This document shows positions 1-8,695 of a stretch of 50,870 nt of DNA, in pieces. The stretch is taken from positions 1 through 50,870 of IMG/VR virus record IMGVR_UViG_3300031825_000017; one strand, given 5' to 3'. Source of the DNA: a virus. The first letter of the stretch is position 1; each line of letters opens with the position of its first letter. The notes under the pieces are model-generated. The model was not told the origin of the DNA, searched no databases, and saw only the letters and a program-made list of their open reading frames with translations. A program made the position numbers and the translations under genes.

Positions 1-44
1 AGGTTAATAGCCTATCGGGGGTTCGAATCCCCCTCTCTCCGCCA
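1..44 (+). tRNA. tRNA-Ser, 3' part only
   Basis: The 5' part lies outside the window. Visible are a class II variable arm (AGG and CCT pairing across positions 1-13), a T arm with 5 bp stem at 17-21 and 29-33 around the loop TTCGAAT, the acceptor strand TCTCTCC at 34-40, discriminator G41 and encoded CCA at 42-44. The long variable arm and the acceptor strand, which would pair with GGAGAGA, point to serine. The anticodon is not visible, so the isoacceptor is unknown. Confidence 0.85.
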
Positions 45-60
45 CTGATTCCATAAGGCT
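17..60. other. Putative attL (integration site in the tRNA-Ser 3' end)
   Basis: A tyrosine integrase reads towards this tRNA end and stops 75 bp from its CCA. Phage integrases of this class commonly recombine within the T arm or 3' end of tRNA genes, leaving the gene intact. The exact core cannot be set because the matching attR copy lies outside the window, so the boundaries given are only a guess. Confidence 0.5.
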
Positions 61-118
61 TTGCGGGTTAGTGGTTGCTGACGGAGCCCTATAGATTTAG
101 CGGCGTCCTATTCAGCTA

Positions 119-1171
119 CTACCGCAGAGGCTGCACCAACTCAGGTTTGCGCCGATACACCCGGTCCGTGATCCTGCTGTCAGCGTGGGCCATCAGCGCC
201 CGCGCATGCTCCAACGTAGCCGCATCGCTTGCGCATTTCGCGCGCAGGTCGTGCTCGTTGAAGCGCATTTTGACCTCCGTCTCCTTCAGCACGCGCTCCA
301 TGAAGCCGCGCCACATCGAATCCCATCCGCCAGCCCGGCCCGTCTCCTCGTTGAGATAGGATTGCCCGTCGCGATTGCAGAAGAGCCAGGGTGAGATGCG
401 CACCGGCCGCGCTTGCTTGGCCATTTCGACGCCTGCACGCAGCTCGTCCGTCCAGGCCAGGATGATCCGCTTTGCGGTGCTGCCGGCCGTCTTCGCCGGC
501 GTGACGTGAATGCCGTCATCCTGCAGGTCGGACATGGTCAGGCGCAGCAGATCCCCGCGGCGTAGGCCGGTGATCAGCTTGACCCGGATGTAGGCCTGCA
601 CCGCGAGGACGCTGCCCGCTTTGCGTTTCGACTCCAGCGACAGGCATTCGACGATCTCCCAGTCCTCCACGTAGCGCGTGCGCGCCTTCTCGCCGGCCAG
701 GCGCACCTCGCCCTTGAACGGGTGCCTGTCGATGATTCCCCACTCGACCGCCTTGGTGAAAGCGTGCGACAGGATCTCAATCTCGCGGCGCGCTGCGACC
801 TTCGATTGCCGGTGCTCGATGTACTGGTAGATCACCTGGGGCCGTACCCCGGAGATAGGGGCCTTGCCGAGCACGGCGCGCAGGCGCTTGATCGCCACCT
901 GATTCTGCACTCGCGTGCTGGGGGCCTTCGTTGGCACGACCTGGAGCGAGTACCGGTCCAGCAGTTGAGCGATCGTGCGCGTGTCTTCGGCGCTGGCCAG
1001 GCGCTCGGCCCAGACCTTATACGCCTCGGGCAGCGATGCGCCGAGCCGGAATTCCTTCTTTCCATCCCACATCGCTTCCAGTCCGGGCGGCACCTGGTAG
1101 TAATAGGCGCCCCGGCGTTGCCGCCAGCGCGTCGGCAGGCCCTTGTTCTCGGGGTTGCGCGGCTTGGGCAT
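119..1171 (-). CDS. int: Tyrosine-recombinase phage integrase
   Basis: This 350-residue protein catalyses site-specific integration and excision of the prophage at the adjacent tRNA. The catalytic set is visible: Arg in TGLRRGD (about residue 204), Lys in TPAKTAG (227), HDLR (307-310), His in LMAHAD (329) and the nucleophile Tyr in RVYRRKPE (339). The N-terminal half looks like an arm-binding plus SAM-like core-binding region. A start five codons upstream exists, but the chosen ATG overlaps the stop of the preceding DUF4224 gene as TGATG, the pattern seen throughout this operon. It is the last gene of the leftward early transcript, next to attL, as in many temperate phages. Confidence 0.95.
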   Translation of the reverse strand: MPKPRNPENKGLPTRWRQRRGAYYYQVPPGLEAMWDGKKEFRLGASLPEAYKVWAERLASAEDTRTIAQLLDRYSLQVVPTKAPSTRVQNQVAIKRLRAVLGKAPISGVRPQVIYQYIEHRQSKVAARREIEILSHAFTKAVEWGIIDRHPFKGEVRLAGEKARTRYVEDWEIVECLSLESKRKAGSVLAVQAYIRVKLITGLRRGDLLRLTMSDLQDDGIHVTPAKTAGSTAKRIILAWTDELRAGVEMAKQARPVRISPWLFCNRDGQSYLNEETGRAGGWDSMWRGFMERVLKETEVKMRFNEHDLRAKCASDAATLEHARALMAHADSRITDRVYRRKPELVQPLR

Positions 1172-1446
1172 CAGGCAGCGTCCCAATCAGGTTGCCACGA
1201 CGGCTGATTGGCGGCCTGGGGTGCGCCGCCCAACTGGGCTTCGATATGCGAGCGCAGTACCACTACGGTGCCGTCGGCGCGCACCTTGTGCTCAATGCCC
1301 ATGGCCCGAAGCGCGCGCACCTGCGCCGAGGATTTTTGCTTGTGCGTGAGGTCTTGGAGTTCCTCGCGCGAGAGGGTCAGGCTTGCCATCTGGTGCTCCC
1401 AGTATTTCCTGGTCGTTTCAATCATACGTGCTGCTGCTTCGGTCAT
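1171..1446 (-). CDS. DUF4224 domain protein (integrase-associated)
   Basis: This is a 91-residue protein. Its middle (LTLSREELQDLTHKQKSSAQ followed by an RALRAMGIEHKVRADG segment) matches the DUF4224 pattern, a small domain found just upstream of phage integrases. The function is not established; an excisionase-like or directionality role is sometimes suggested by position. It overlaps the upstream J-domain gene by ATGA and the integrase start by TGATG, so the three are almost certainly translated from one message. Confidence 0.75.
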   Translation of the reverse strand: MTEAAARMIETTRKYWEHQMASLTLSREELQDLTHKQKSSAQVRALRAMGIEHKVRADGTVVVLRSHIEAQLGGAPQAANQPSWQPDWDAA

Positions 1447-2114
1447 TCCAGTTCCTGCTCCGCCTGACGCATCGCTGCCGTGAGCGTCGCCATTTCTTCG
1501 TGCGAGCCTCCGCGGTCCGGGTGCGCCGACTGCGCGCGCCGGCGGTACGCCGCGCGGACGGCCGCCAGATCCTGCTCGCCGGCCGGGACGCCGATCACCT
1601 CGCGCCAGCCCTTCGGCGCCGCCGGCGACGGCAGGGCGGTGAAACCGGTGAACGCACGGTCCAGGATCTGGGCGCCTCCGTGGCGTTCGATCGCGCGCAG
1701 GGCTTCCAGCGTCGCCGCGATGGCGGCCAGGTTGTCGGCCACCGCGCGGTATCGGTCGATGGCCATCACGCGCGGCGCGCCGGCGCGGTCCTGCCAGTAG
1801 ACGGCGGCGCCCGGATCAGCGGGCTCGCGCTGGCCAGATCGCGGCAGGCCGTCCAGGCGGACAGCCACGTTGGTGCTGATGATGGTCGAGCCCGGCCGCG
1901 CGCCGAGGCGTGCCAGCTCGTCGAGCACGCGGTTTGTGCCGTCCGAGACGGTCAGGGCCTTCTTGCTGCGGTAGACGGTTGAGGTGCCGTCCGACCACCG
2001 GTGTTCGGTGGAGGTGCCGCGGCCGAACCTCGCCTCGGCGCGCTGGGCATCGGTCTTGCGCGGCCAGCCGGTCGGCCAAGCCAGCGGGTATCGGGTGATC
2101 GTGTCGGTACTCAT
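1443..2114 (-). CDS. Phage J-domain (DnaJ-like) protein
   Basis: This is a 223-residue protein whose last ~70 residues form a short J domain. AAYRRRAQSAHPDRGGS carries the HPD tripeptide (about residue 198) needed to stimulate DnaK ATPase, followed by the helix IV pattern. The N-terminal 140 residues are not recognised. Phage J proteins probably recruit the host Hsp70 for replication or for turnover of initiator complexes, but which step this one serves is unknown. It starts 19 bp downstream of the DUF1643 gene and overlaps the next gene by 4 bp. Confidence 0.75.
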   Translation of the reverse strand: MSTDTITRYPLAWPTGWPRKTDAQRAEARFGRGTSTEHRWSDGTSTVYRSKKALTVSDGTNRVLDELARLGARPGSTIISTNVAVRLDGLPRSGQREPADPGAAVYWQDRAGAPRVMAIDRYRAVADNLAAIAATLEALRAIERHGGAQILDRAFTGFTALPSPAAPKGWREVIGVPAGEQDLAAVRAAYRRRAQSAHPDRGGSHEEMATLTAAMRQAEQELE

Positions 2115-2132
2115 AGGGTTGGTATCTGGTGG

Positions 2133-2663
2133 TTACGCATGGGGTTGGTAGGGAGCGGGCCGTACCGCGCCAGCGACGTACAGCGGGTGCTTGGGGCTGC
2201 CGTCCTTGTTCAGGCCCAAGTGGTGCAGCAGCGGCCCGCGGCCACACATCCGGACGATGCGCAGCACCTCCGCCGCGCGCGCCGGCGCCGCCTTGTGCGC
2301 GCCCCATGCGCAGATCACCAGCGAGCAGCGGTCCAGTGCATCCATGATGGCGCCGTCGTTCCGGTCAGCCCGGTCGCCCAGCGGTGCCGGATGGGTCAGC
2401 AGGCCGTCCGGATCGGTCGAGCGCAGCGGGTAGAGGTTGACCACCTCCAGCCGGCCGTACTTGCCGGCCAGCGCGCGCTGCAGGCACCGCATGATCGTTG
2501 GGTCGTTGACCTGGTGATCTGCGGTTGACGGGTTGAGCATGATGAAGCCCAAGGCCGGCCGGCTGCGGTCCCACTCGCGCCACAGGCGGTAGCGGTACTG
2601 TTCGCAGTCGGAGAGGATGCAGCCGGCCTCGCCGTCGAGGGTAGTTTCCGTCAGATGTTTCAT
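2133..2663 (-). CDS. DUF1643 domain protein
   Basis: This is a 176-residue protein with the DUF1643 signature: RYRLWREW, then LGFIMLNPSTADHQVNDPT, then RLEVVNLYPLRSTDP and VICAWGAHK. The family is widespread in phages and bacteria and its activity is not known. The reading frame is open further upstream, but the ATG at 2663 overlaps the stop of the helicase gene (ATGA), and family homology begins just after it. The extra upstream frame is antisense-like sequence. Confidence 0.8.
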   Translation of the reverse strand: MKHLTETTLDGEAGCILSDCEQYRYRLWREWDRSRPALGFIMLNPSTADHQVNDPTIMRCLQRALAGKYGRLEVVNLYPLRSTDPDGLLTHPAPLGDRADRNDGAIMDALDRCSLVICAWGAHKAAPARAAEVLRIVRMCGRGPLLHHLGLNKDGSPKHPLYVAGAVRPAPYQPHA

Positions 2664-2872
2664 GGCATGCACCGCGGGTTGCCACAGCACATGCCGCGCA
2701 CCACGTCGCCATCCGTCAGGGTGTCGAGGTCGTCGGCGGTATACCAGCGTGAATCGCCGGCGCGCAGCGCGGCGATCTTCACCGTCTCGCGCGCGCCGCA
2801 ATGGCATTCCAACCAAACCTCAGATTCGTCGGCGAGCGCCTGATCCGCCATCCACTGGTCGAAGGACTTCAT
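2660..2872 (-). CDS. Small Cys-rich phage protein, in frame at the end of the helicase ORF
   Basis: An ATG at 2872, preceded by GGAGGTGGCGGC, could start a separate 70-residue protein in the same frame as the helicase/methylase. It begins MKSFDQWMADQ and ends in CCGNPRCMP, with CHC and CC clusters suggesting a zinc site. It reads like an independent phage gene whose own ribosome binding site is now translated as a run of glycines inside the larger ORF. Whether it is made alone, as the fusion tail, or both cannot be told from sequence. Confidence 0.4.
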   Translation of the reverse strand: MKSFDQWMADQALADESEVWLECHCGARETVKIAALRAGDSRWYTADDLDTLTDGDVVRGMCCGNPRCMP

Positions 2873-4516
2873 GCCGCCACCTCCGGGAATCCGGCCCGGC
2901 TTCAGCATGCGCAGCAGCTCGGGCGTCAGGAAATCCATCTGCTGCCAGAAGTGCGAGTTGTCCTCGGTGTGGCCGAAGTCGTTGTACGAGGGCGAATACT
3001 CGTAGTGGTTGGCGAACGGGATCGAGGTCACGATCAGGTCGACCGATGCGTCCGACTGCCGGCGCGCCTCGTCCACGCAGTCGTTGTTCGCCACGCGGAA
3101 GAACCGGCCCTCGACCTCGATGCGCTTGACGCCGATCGAGCGCGCGAGGGTCTCCTGCATGGCGAGTTGGTTGAGGCCATACTGCTTGATGATGTCGGTC
3201 ATCTTCTGCACCATTTCGTCGTGACGGCGCCACTTTTCCTGCAGCGTGCGAAGGATCTCGCGCTCGGCCTCCGAGTGGATGATGTCCACACGGCAGGCGT
3301 GGGGCTGCTGGAACCGCTGGATGCGGTGGATCGCCTGGATGAAGTCGTTGAACTTGAACCCGATGCCGGAGAAGATCTCGCGATGGCAGTGCCGCTGGAA
3401 GTTGCAGCCGCTGCCGGCGATGATCGGCTTCGTGGAGAGCAGCCGGTACCGGCCCTCGCCGAAGTCGATGATGCGCTGCTCGCGCTCATCCAGATCCTGG
3501 CTGCCCCACACGCTGACTGCCTCGGGCAGCGCCTCTTGGATGGCATGCCGCTCCATCTCCAGGTCGTGCCAGATCACGAAATGGTCGTCGGGTGCCTCGG
3601 CCACCAGCTCAGCCGCTTTGGCCACGCGCGCGTCCAGACTGTTGCGCTTCTCCGCCGAGGCCGCTTGCACGCCTAGCGCCGGGTCGTTGAACATCAGGCC
3701 CTGGCCGATCTTGTCGGTGCCGGCCGTGCTGTAGTCGGTGGGTACCTCGTGGTATCGCACGTCGAGCGGCGGCAATTCATAGCCCTCGTCGCTGTAGCCG
3801 AGATCGGATGGCTTCTGGATGAACACCGCCCAGCTGCTCACCCACATCCAGAATTCCTGTTCCTTGTGCGGATAGAGCGTCAGGTTGCCGGCCTTCTCGC
3901 TGTCCCGCTGGAAGAAGCGGGTTAGCGCCTGACCAGTGTCCATCTGCCCAAGGAAGCCGGCGTAGTGGATCAGTTCCTTGAAGCGATTCGGGCTCGGCGT
4001 CGCCGTGTTGACCAGTTTGAACGGCACGCCTTCGAACAGCGGCAGAAACTCCTGATAGGTCTTGCTGCCGAACGAGCGCAGCACGGACGCCTCGTCCAGG
4101 CTGACGGCCGTAAACCGACGCGGGTCGATCTTCCCCTCGCGCACCGATTCGTAGTTGGTCAGGTAGTAGCGCTGGCCGGCGGCGACCTCGGCATCCGTCC
4201 GGATGAAGCGCAGGTCGATGCCGAGCATGCGGGCATCGCGGATCAGTTCTTGGCGCACACCCAGTGGAGCGACGAGCAGCAGCATGCCGCCGGCGCGTTC
4301 GACGGTCAGGCGCCCCCATTCGCACTGCATCACCGACTTACCCAGGCCGAATGAGGCGAAGATGCCGCGGTTTCCGCCCTTGACGGCCCAGCGCACGATA
4401 TCGCGCTGGTGGCCGAACAGGATCGGATTCACGTCACCCGGCGCGACGTCGAACCCGTCGAAGCGAGCCATCTTGATCTTGGCGCGCAGGAATTCGTCGT
4501 ATCGGTCCGCCGTCAT
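2660..4516 (-). CDS. SNF2-like helicase fused to a truncated N4/N6 DNA methylase
   Basis: This is a 618-residue protein. The N-terminal half is a superfamily 2 helicase with Walker A-like SFGLGKS, a degenerate Walker B region (SLDEASVLRSF) and TATPSPNR; the C-terminal helicase lobe includes AIHRIQRFQQ. A beta-class methylase segment follows with the catalytic motif TSIPF in place of DPPY, then the family hallmark EYSPSYNDFGHTEDN. After LRMLKPGR the sequence jumps into a different 70-residue protein. From memory, full-length relatives continue about 250 residues further and include a DPFGG-type AdoMet-binding motif, which is missing here. It is therefore probably active as a helicase at best. 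The start overlaps the methyltransferase stop (ATGA) behind a GGAGG site. Confidence 0.8.
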   Translation of the reverse strand: MTADRYDEFLRAKIKMARFDGFDVAPGDVNPILFGHQRDIVRWAVKGGNRGIFASFGLGKSVMQCEWGRLTVERAGGMLLLVAPLGVRQELIRDARMLGIDLRFIRTDAEVAAGQRYYLTNYESVREGKIDPRRFTAVSLDEASVLRSFGSKTYQEFLPLFEGVPFKLVNTATPSPNRFKELIHYAGFLGQMDTGQALTRFFQRDSEKAGNLTLYPHKEQEFWMWVSSWAVFIQKPSDLGYSDEGYELPPLDVRYHEVPTDYSTAGTDKIGQGLMFNDPALGVQAASAEKRNSLDARVAKAAELVAEAPDDHFVIWHDLEMERHAIQEALPEAVSVWGSQDLDEREQRIIDFGEGRYRLLSTKPIIAGSGCNFQRHCHREIFSGIGFKFNDFIQAIHRIQRFQQPHACRVDIIHSEAEREILRTLQEKWRRHDEMVQKMTDIIKQYGLNQLAMQETLARSIGVKRIEVEGRFFRVANNDCVDEARRQSDASVDLIVTSIPFANHYEYSPSYNDFGHTEDNSHFWQQMDFLTPELLRMLKPGRIPGGGGMKSFDQWMADQALADESEVWLECHCGARETVKIAALRAGDSRWYTADDLDTLTDGDVVRGMCCGNPRCMP

Positions 4517-6297
4517 ACTGCCTCCGTGATGCCGGCCACCGACAGCGCCACCGCCACCTGCCGCACCCACACCGGCGTGGCGGACAGCATGAAGGTCTCG
4601 CCCGCCTCGGCCAGCAGTAGGGTGGTGCCCATCACCTCGGCGATGGCCTGCGCCGCGTCGGGCGGCACGGCATTGCCGATACGCTCGCGCCAAGCCTGGT
4701 CGCTCAGGCCGTCCAGCTCGAGGTATTCCTCGGGCTCGATCAGCGACTGCAGGGCGGCCAGCTCCAGCGTGGTGAACGGGCGGTGCCAGGTGCCATCGAG
4801 CGCGCGGATGATCGCCACCAGCTTGTCGTTCGCCGCCGGCATGCGTGGATCGGCCACCGACCACCGGCCGTTGTCGTGCCCGGCCGCCGCCGATACCGCG
4901 CCGCTGGGCTGTTCCCACGCCACCACGCCATAGTGCCCGCCGGTCAGGTAGTTATCGCCCGGTTCGCGGCGCATACCCGGGCGCGGATCGGCCACGGCGT
5001 ATGCACCCTGGCCGGTCGTGCTACCGCTGATGACCGTGCCGGCCGGCGCGTCGAAGGGCGTAACCGCATACTTGCCGAACGTGGGTCCGGCGCGCCGCGG
5101 GTCCTGCACGCACTGGCCGGTGCCGTGGGCGCTGGTGACGGCGCCGGCGGCCTCTGCCCACGGCACGATCCGGAACTCGTTGTTGTGCTTGGCCGGCCCG
5201 GCGTGGCGAGGGTCGGCGACGCTGAAGGTGCCCTGGCCGGGATTGGTTCCGGCCGTGATGGCGCCCGAACTCTCGCCCCAGCATAGCACGCCGTATTGCT
5301 GGTACTGCGCCGCGCCGGCCGGGCCGCGCGGGTCCGCGATCGAGAACGTGCCATTGCTGGGCAGCGATTCGCCCGCAACCGCACCGGCATGCTCTTCCCA
5401 GCCCAAGACGCCCAGGGCGCCGTTGCGGCGCTCCGGCATGATCAGGTAGTCGCGCAGCTTGCCGTTCTCCACCGCCAGCTTGTTCAGGCTGCGCCAGTCG
5501 CTGCCGGCCTCAACGAACGCCAGCCTCACCCATGTCTTCCACTGCAGCGACGGCACGCGGTGCATTGGGCCGCCAGCGGAGTCGCCAGGCAGCGGCATGC
5601 GGCCCAGCACCGTGCCGACACCCTGCAGGCGGTGAATCTCCGGTTCGTACAGGAATGCCGGCACCTTGGCCGTGTGCCGCGCCACCAGCAGGAAGCGCTT
5701 GCGGCTTTGCGCCAACTTGCCGATCTCCCCGCAGTCGTGGGTCGTCTCGTTCACCGCATAGCCGTAATAGCGCAGGATCTTTGCGATCTGGTCCAGCAGG
5801 TGGCGTCCGCGCGTGGCGAGCCGCGGCACGTTTTCGAACACGATCAACTCGACCGGGTCATCCTTCCAAGCCTCGCACATCAGCCACACGCAGCGCAGCG
5901 TCAGCTCGTTGAGCGCCTGGTACTTCGGCGTGCGGCTCAACGCCTCGGACAGCAGGCCGGAGGCGCCCTTGCACGGCGATGAGATGAACACACAGTTCGG
6001 CCGCTCGTTGCCGGCGGCGCGCCGGATGTCGGCGGCCGTGGCCTCGCGCCAGCCCGCCGGCGGCTCCTTGCCATGGAACGCGGTGTACTGTTCGCGCGTG
6101 AACAGGTCCATCACCGTGCACGGCACGCCCACCAGTTGCTGGAAGTCGCGCGCGGCGGCCGGGTCCACGTCAATGCCGCCGATGCACTTCCAGGTGGCAA
6201 TCATGTTGCCGACTTGCGAGGCGGCCTTCTTGAAGCCCTTGGCGCCACCGCCGAGACCGCAGCAGAAACCGAACGTCTTGTATTCTCGGCGGATCAT
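4513..6297 (-). CDS. DNA cytosine-5 methyltransferase with a repeated insert
   Basis: This 594-residue enzyme transfers a methyl group to C5 of cytosine in a specific DNA site, probably shielding phage DNA from host restriction. Motif I is FGFCCGLGGGAKGF (residues 9-22), the catalytic Cys is in SPC (109), motif VI is ENV (155-157), motif VIII is QSRKRFLLVA, and motif X is RIGNAVPP. Between VIII and the end, about residues 300-485, lie five related units of about 35-45 residues. Each has a W or F, then GAV or GTV, then a DPR motif. They fall where the target-recognition region is expected. It overlaps both neighbours by 4 bp. Confidence 0.9.
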   Translation of the reverse strand: MIRREYKTFGFCCGLGGGAKGFKKAASQVGNMIATWKCIGGIDVDPAAARDFQQLVGVPCTVMDLFTREQYTAFHGKEPPAGWREATAADIRRAAGNERPNCVFISSPCKGASGLLSEALSRTPKYQALNELTLRCVWLMCEAWKDDPVELIVFENVPRLATRGRHLLDQIAKILRYYGYAVNETTHDCGEIGKLAQSRKRFLLVARHTAKVPAFLYEPEIHRLQGVGTVLGRMPLPGDSAGGPMHRVPSLQWKTWVRLAFVEAGSDWRSLNKLAVENGKLRDYLIMPERRNGALGVLGWEEHAGAVAGESLPSNGTFSIADPRGPAGAAQYQQYGVLCWGESSGAITAGTNPGQGTFSVADPRHAGPAKHNNEFRIVPWAEAAGAVTSAHGTGQCVQDPRRAGPTFGKYAVTPFDAPAGTVISGSTTGQGAYAVADPRPGMRREPGDNYLTGGHYGVVAWEQPSGAVSAAAGHDNGRWSVADPRMPAANDKLVAIIRALDGTWHRPFTTLELAALQSLIEPEEYLELDGLSDQAWRERIGNAVPPDAAQAIAEVMGTTLLLAEAGETFMLSATPVWVRQVAVALSVAGITEAV

Positions 6298-6551
6298 GCG
6301 GAGGCTCCCTTGGCGATTGCAGCGTCGATGGCGTCCATCGTGTCCATGCGGAATGAACGGGCAGGATGCTGTTTGACGGCGGCTCTCAATACCTTGCGGG
6401 CCTCTATGAAATCACTATAGCGCGCGATAAGCTCGGGATCGCATGTGGTCGCCAATGAGCTGGGTTCGTCTTCGTCACTGGGTTCGGTGAGCCAGCAATC
6501 TCCAAGCACACAGTGCACGCGGATCACGTAGTCTTTCTTCGGTGGAGGCAT
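6294..6551 (-). CDS. Hypothetical phage protein, 85 aa
   Basis: A small acidic protein (MPPPKKDYVIRVHCVLGDCW start) with two cysteines near the N-terminus and a helical C-terminal half. No family recognised. The frame stays open upstream, but this ATG follows a short intergenic spacer and the gene's stop overlaps the methyltransferase start (ATGA), which supports co-translation with it. Confidence 0.55.
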   Translation of the reverse strand: MPPPKKDYVIRVHCVLGDCWLTEPSDEDEPSSLATTCDPELIARYSDFIEARKVLRAAVKQHPARSFRMDTMDAIDAAIAKGASA

Positions 6552-6552
6552 C

Positions 6553-8694
6553 TCAGACTCCCTTCGTGGTTGTGACGTCGCGCTTGTCCTCGCTGGGCTG
6601 CTCTGCGGCCAGGAGGTCGCGCAGTTCCGCCCGGCATTCCTCGGCCCGGTCCATTGCGGTGCCATCATCGAACCTGCCGCCGGCTACCGCCCATGTGCTG
6701 GCAAACTCCTGCACCTTGGTCATGATGGCCTCGACATCCAGCGCCTTGGCGCTCGGTTGCGGGGTAGTGGCCTCTGCCGGCTTGGCGCCGATAGGCTGCC
6801 CAAGCGCCCACAAGAACATGCAGAAGTTCGCCACGTCGCGTGGGTCGCCTTTTTCAACGTGTTCGCGCAGCATGCGAGAGAGGTCAGCAGGGTCGCATCG
6901 CTCCCATCCGCCGCGGCCTTTTGCGCGAGACTTGGCCAGCTTCGCCTTCATAGCGACAGCGAAGCGGTCTACCTCAACATCGTCTGGATGTTGCTCCGCC
7001 AACGCAGCCTTCAGGTGTGACCAGTCAGACGGCGGATCGCAAGAGTTATCACGGCATTCCATTGACTCGATATGTTCAATTGCTTCTGCTAGCGCCTCCC
7101 GGAGCGATACGTTCACCGGATCATCCGTCAGCGCGGCAGGCGATGCGCTCGGCGCAGGGGCGGCGATCTTTGCCAAGGCTTCAGCGATGGTGTCCTTGCC
7201 AAGCTCAATGCCATGCTTCGCGCATAGCTGCTTGAACAAGTAGCTGTTCGTCGGATTGCCGGCCACCGGCACCGCCTGCTGCGCGCTCGGCGCAGGGGTG
7301 GCGAGCGTGCTATCGGCGTTGCCGCGCGTCTTCACGGTTTTTACACCGTTCGTCGGCACGTCAGCGGGGCGCCAGATATGACCGCAGCCGTGGCACAGGT
7401 GGCTGCGGTGGGGCGGGTTGTTCCAGCGCTCCGGCTTGTCGCCGCCGCATTCCCACCACGACGACTCGTGCAGGCGCTCGGTGTACTGCGCGTCGGTCAT
7501 CGGCGCGTCGATGTGCTGCTCCCCGCAGGCCGGGCAGAACAGCACCATGTCGATGGGCTGTGCCTGTTGCGCGCCGGCGCTCGGCCCGCGCCCGGCAACA
7601 TCGGGCGGCATGGGGGTGGTGGCGAGCATGGCAGCGCGGTAGCGATTCCACATGTCCGCACCGACACAGCAGGCGTACTCGTCGGGGTTCGCAGTCGGGT
7701 CCAGCAGCGCCGGCACTTCCTCCGGCTCGATCTTCGGTGGCGCCGGCTGCGCATCCTCTCCGGCCCGTCCGCGCAGCAACTCCATCGCATGCTGCAGCAG
7801 CAGTTCGGCGCTGTAGTCGTGGGATGCGATGCGCGCCTCGATTTCGGCGAGGGTGTACGGTTCCTTGATAGGGTGCTCGGTAGTTTGATGCGGCCGAGTT
7901 GGGGCAGCCAGTGGTGCAGCCTGTGCGGCATCGGGGTTGATGATCCAGCCGCCCCCAGGCCCAACGAGCGTACCTGTGGGCCGCGCATCCTCGCCGGCCT
8001 GCGGCACCGATTGCCCCGCGAGTGCGTGCGGGATCTCCGCAAACCAGCAATTGCCGGTGCGTTCGACGGTTGGCCAGCAACCATCCGTCTGAAGACAAAT
8101 GAACGCATGGTCGCCGCTGTAGCCGATTACCTTGCGCCAGGAGTAACCGCGGTGCTGGTCGCTTTCGATGTCGCAGTTTGCGCCTGATACCAAACAAAAG
8201 GAGTTGATGGCCGGAAGAGTGTCACCAGGTTGATACGGGCGTTCCGCTAGCCTGCCTTCGCGGCGGCCGGTCTGAACCGGATAGGTCATCACCACGGCTG
8301 GCGAAGCCTGTGAGGCGGGGATGCCAAGCACATCGCGCGCCGCTGCCAGCGCCTCTCCCGGCGACAGCAGCCGCTCCGAATATCCACGGCATTCCCCGAA
8401 GCACTGCCACGCGAGGGCCTGTGCGAGATCGCGTATGGCGGCGGCGTTCTGAGCCGGCTGCGGCGATGAAGCGAGTGCCTCGTGCCGATGGAAATGGAGA
8501 TCGCTGACAAGTTGCCGAAAGACTTCGCGGATAGCTGGGCCGCTAGCTTGACCATGCTCGCTGTCAGCATTGAACAGGTAGCATGAATCTCCGCTAGGCG
8601 ACTCCACGCGACAGCCTTCTGTATCGGGGTCAAATTTCCAGCCATCCGTCAGCCCATGTGCCAACGAGGCACCTTGTTTCTGTTCTTCGCTCAT
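6553..8694 (-). CDS. Large mosaic phage protein with a zinc-finger-like centre
   Basis: This is a 713-residue protein of unknown function. The N-terminal part contains two segments of a type often seen as stand-alone phage proteins. Around residues 380-450 is a likely zinc site (FCPACGEQHIDAP, then HRSHLCHGCGHIWRPAD), a motif that recurs in phage early proteins. Low-complexity Ala/Pro linkers separate the parts (APSAQQAV, APAPSAS). The ATG at 8694 is preferred over an upstream one because it lies just after the stop of the next upstream gene. The impression is of several small phage domains strung together. Confidence 0.6.
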   Translation of the reverse strand: MSEEQKQGASLAHGLTDGWKFDPDTEGCRVESPSGDSCYLFNADSEHGQASGPAIREVFRQLVSDLHFHRHEALASSPQPAQNAAAIRDLAQALAWQCFGECRGYSERLLSPGEALAAARDVLGIPASQASPAVVMTYPVQTGRREGRLAERPYQPGDTLPAINSFCLVSGANCDIESDQHRGYSWRKVIGYSGDHAFICLQTDGCWPTVERTGNCWFAEIPHALAGQSVPQAGEDARPTGTLVGPGGGWIINPDAAQAAPLAAPTRPHQTTEHPIKEPYTLAEIEARIASHDYSAELLLQHAMELLRGRAGEDAQPAPPKIEPEEVPALLDPTANPDEYACCVGADMWNRYRAAMLATTPMPPDVAGRGPSAGAQQAQPIDMVLFCPACGEQHIDAPMTDAQYTERLHESSWWECGGDKPERWNNPPHRSHLCHGCGHIWRPADVPTNGVKTVKTRGNADSTLATPAPSAQQAVPVAGNPTNSYLFKQLCAKHGIELGKDTIAEALAKIAAPAPSASPAALTDDPVNVSLREALAEAIEHIESMECRDNSCDPPSDWSHLKAALAEQHPDDVEVDRFAVAMKAKLAKSRAKGRGGWERCDPADLSRMLREHVEKGDPRDVANFCMFLWALGQPIGAKPAEATTPQPSAKALDVEAIMTKVQEFASTWAVAGGRFDDGTAMDRAEECRAELRDLLAAEQPSEDKRDVTTTKGV

Positions 8695-8695
8695 C

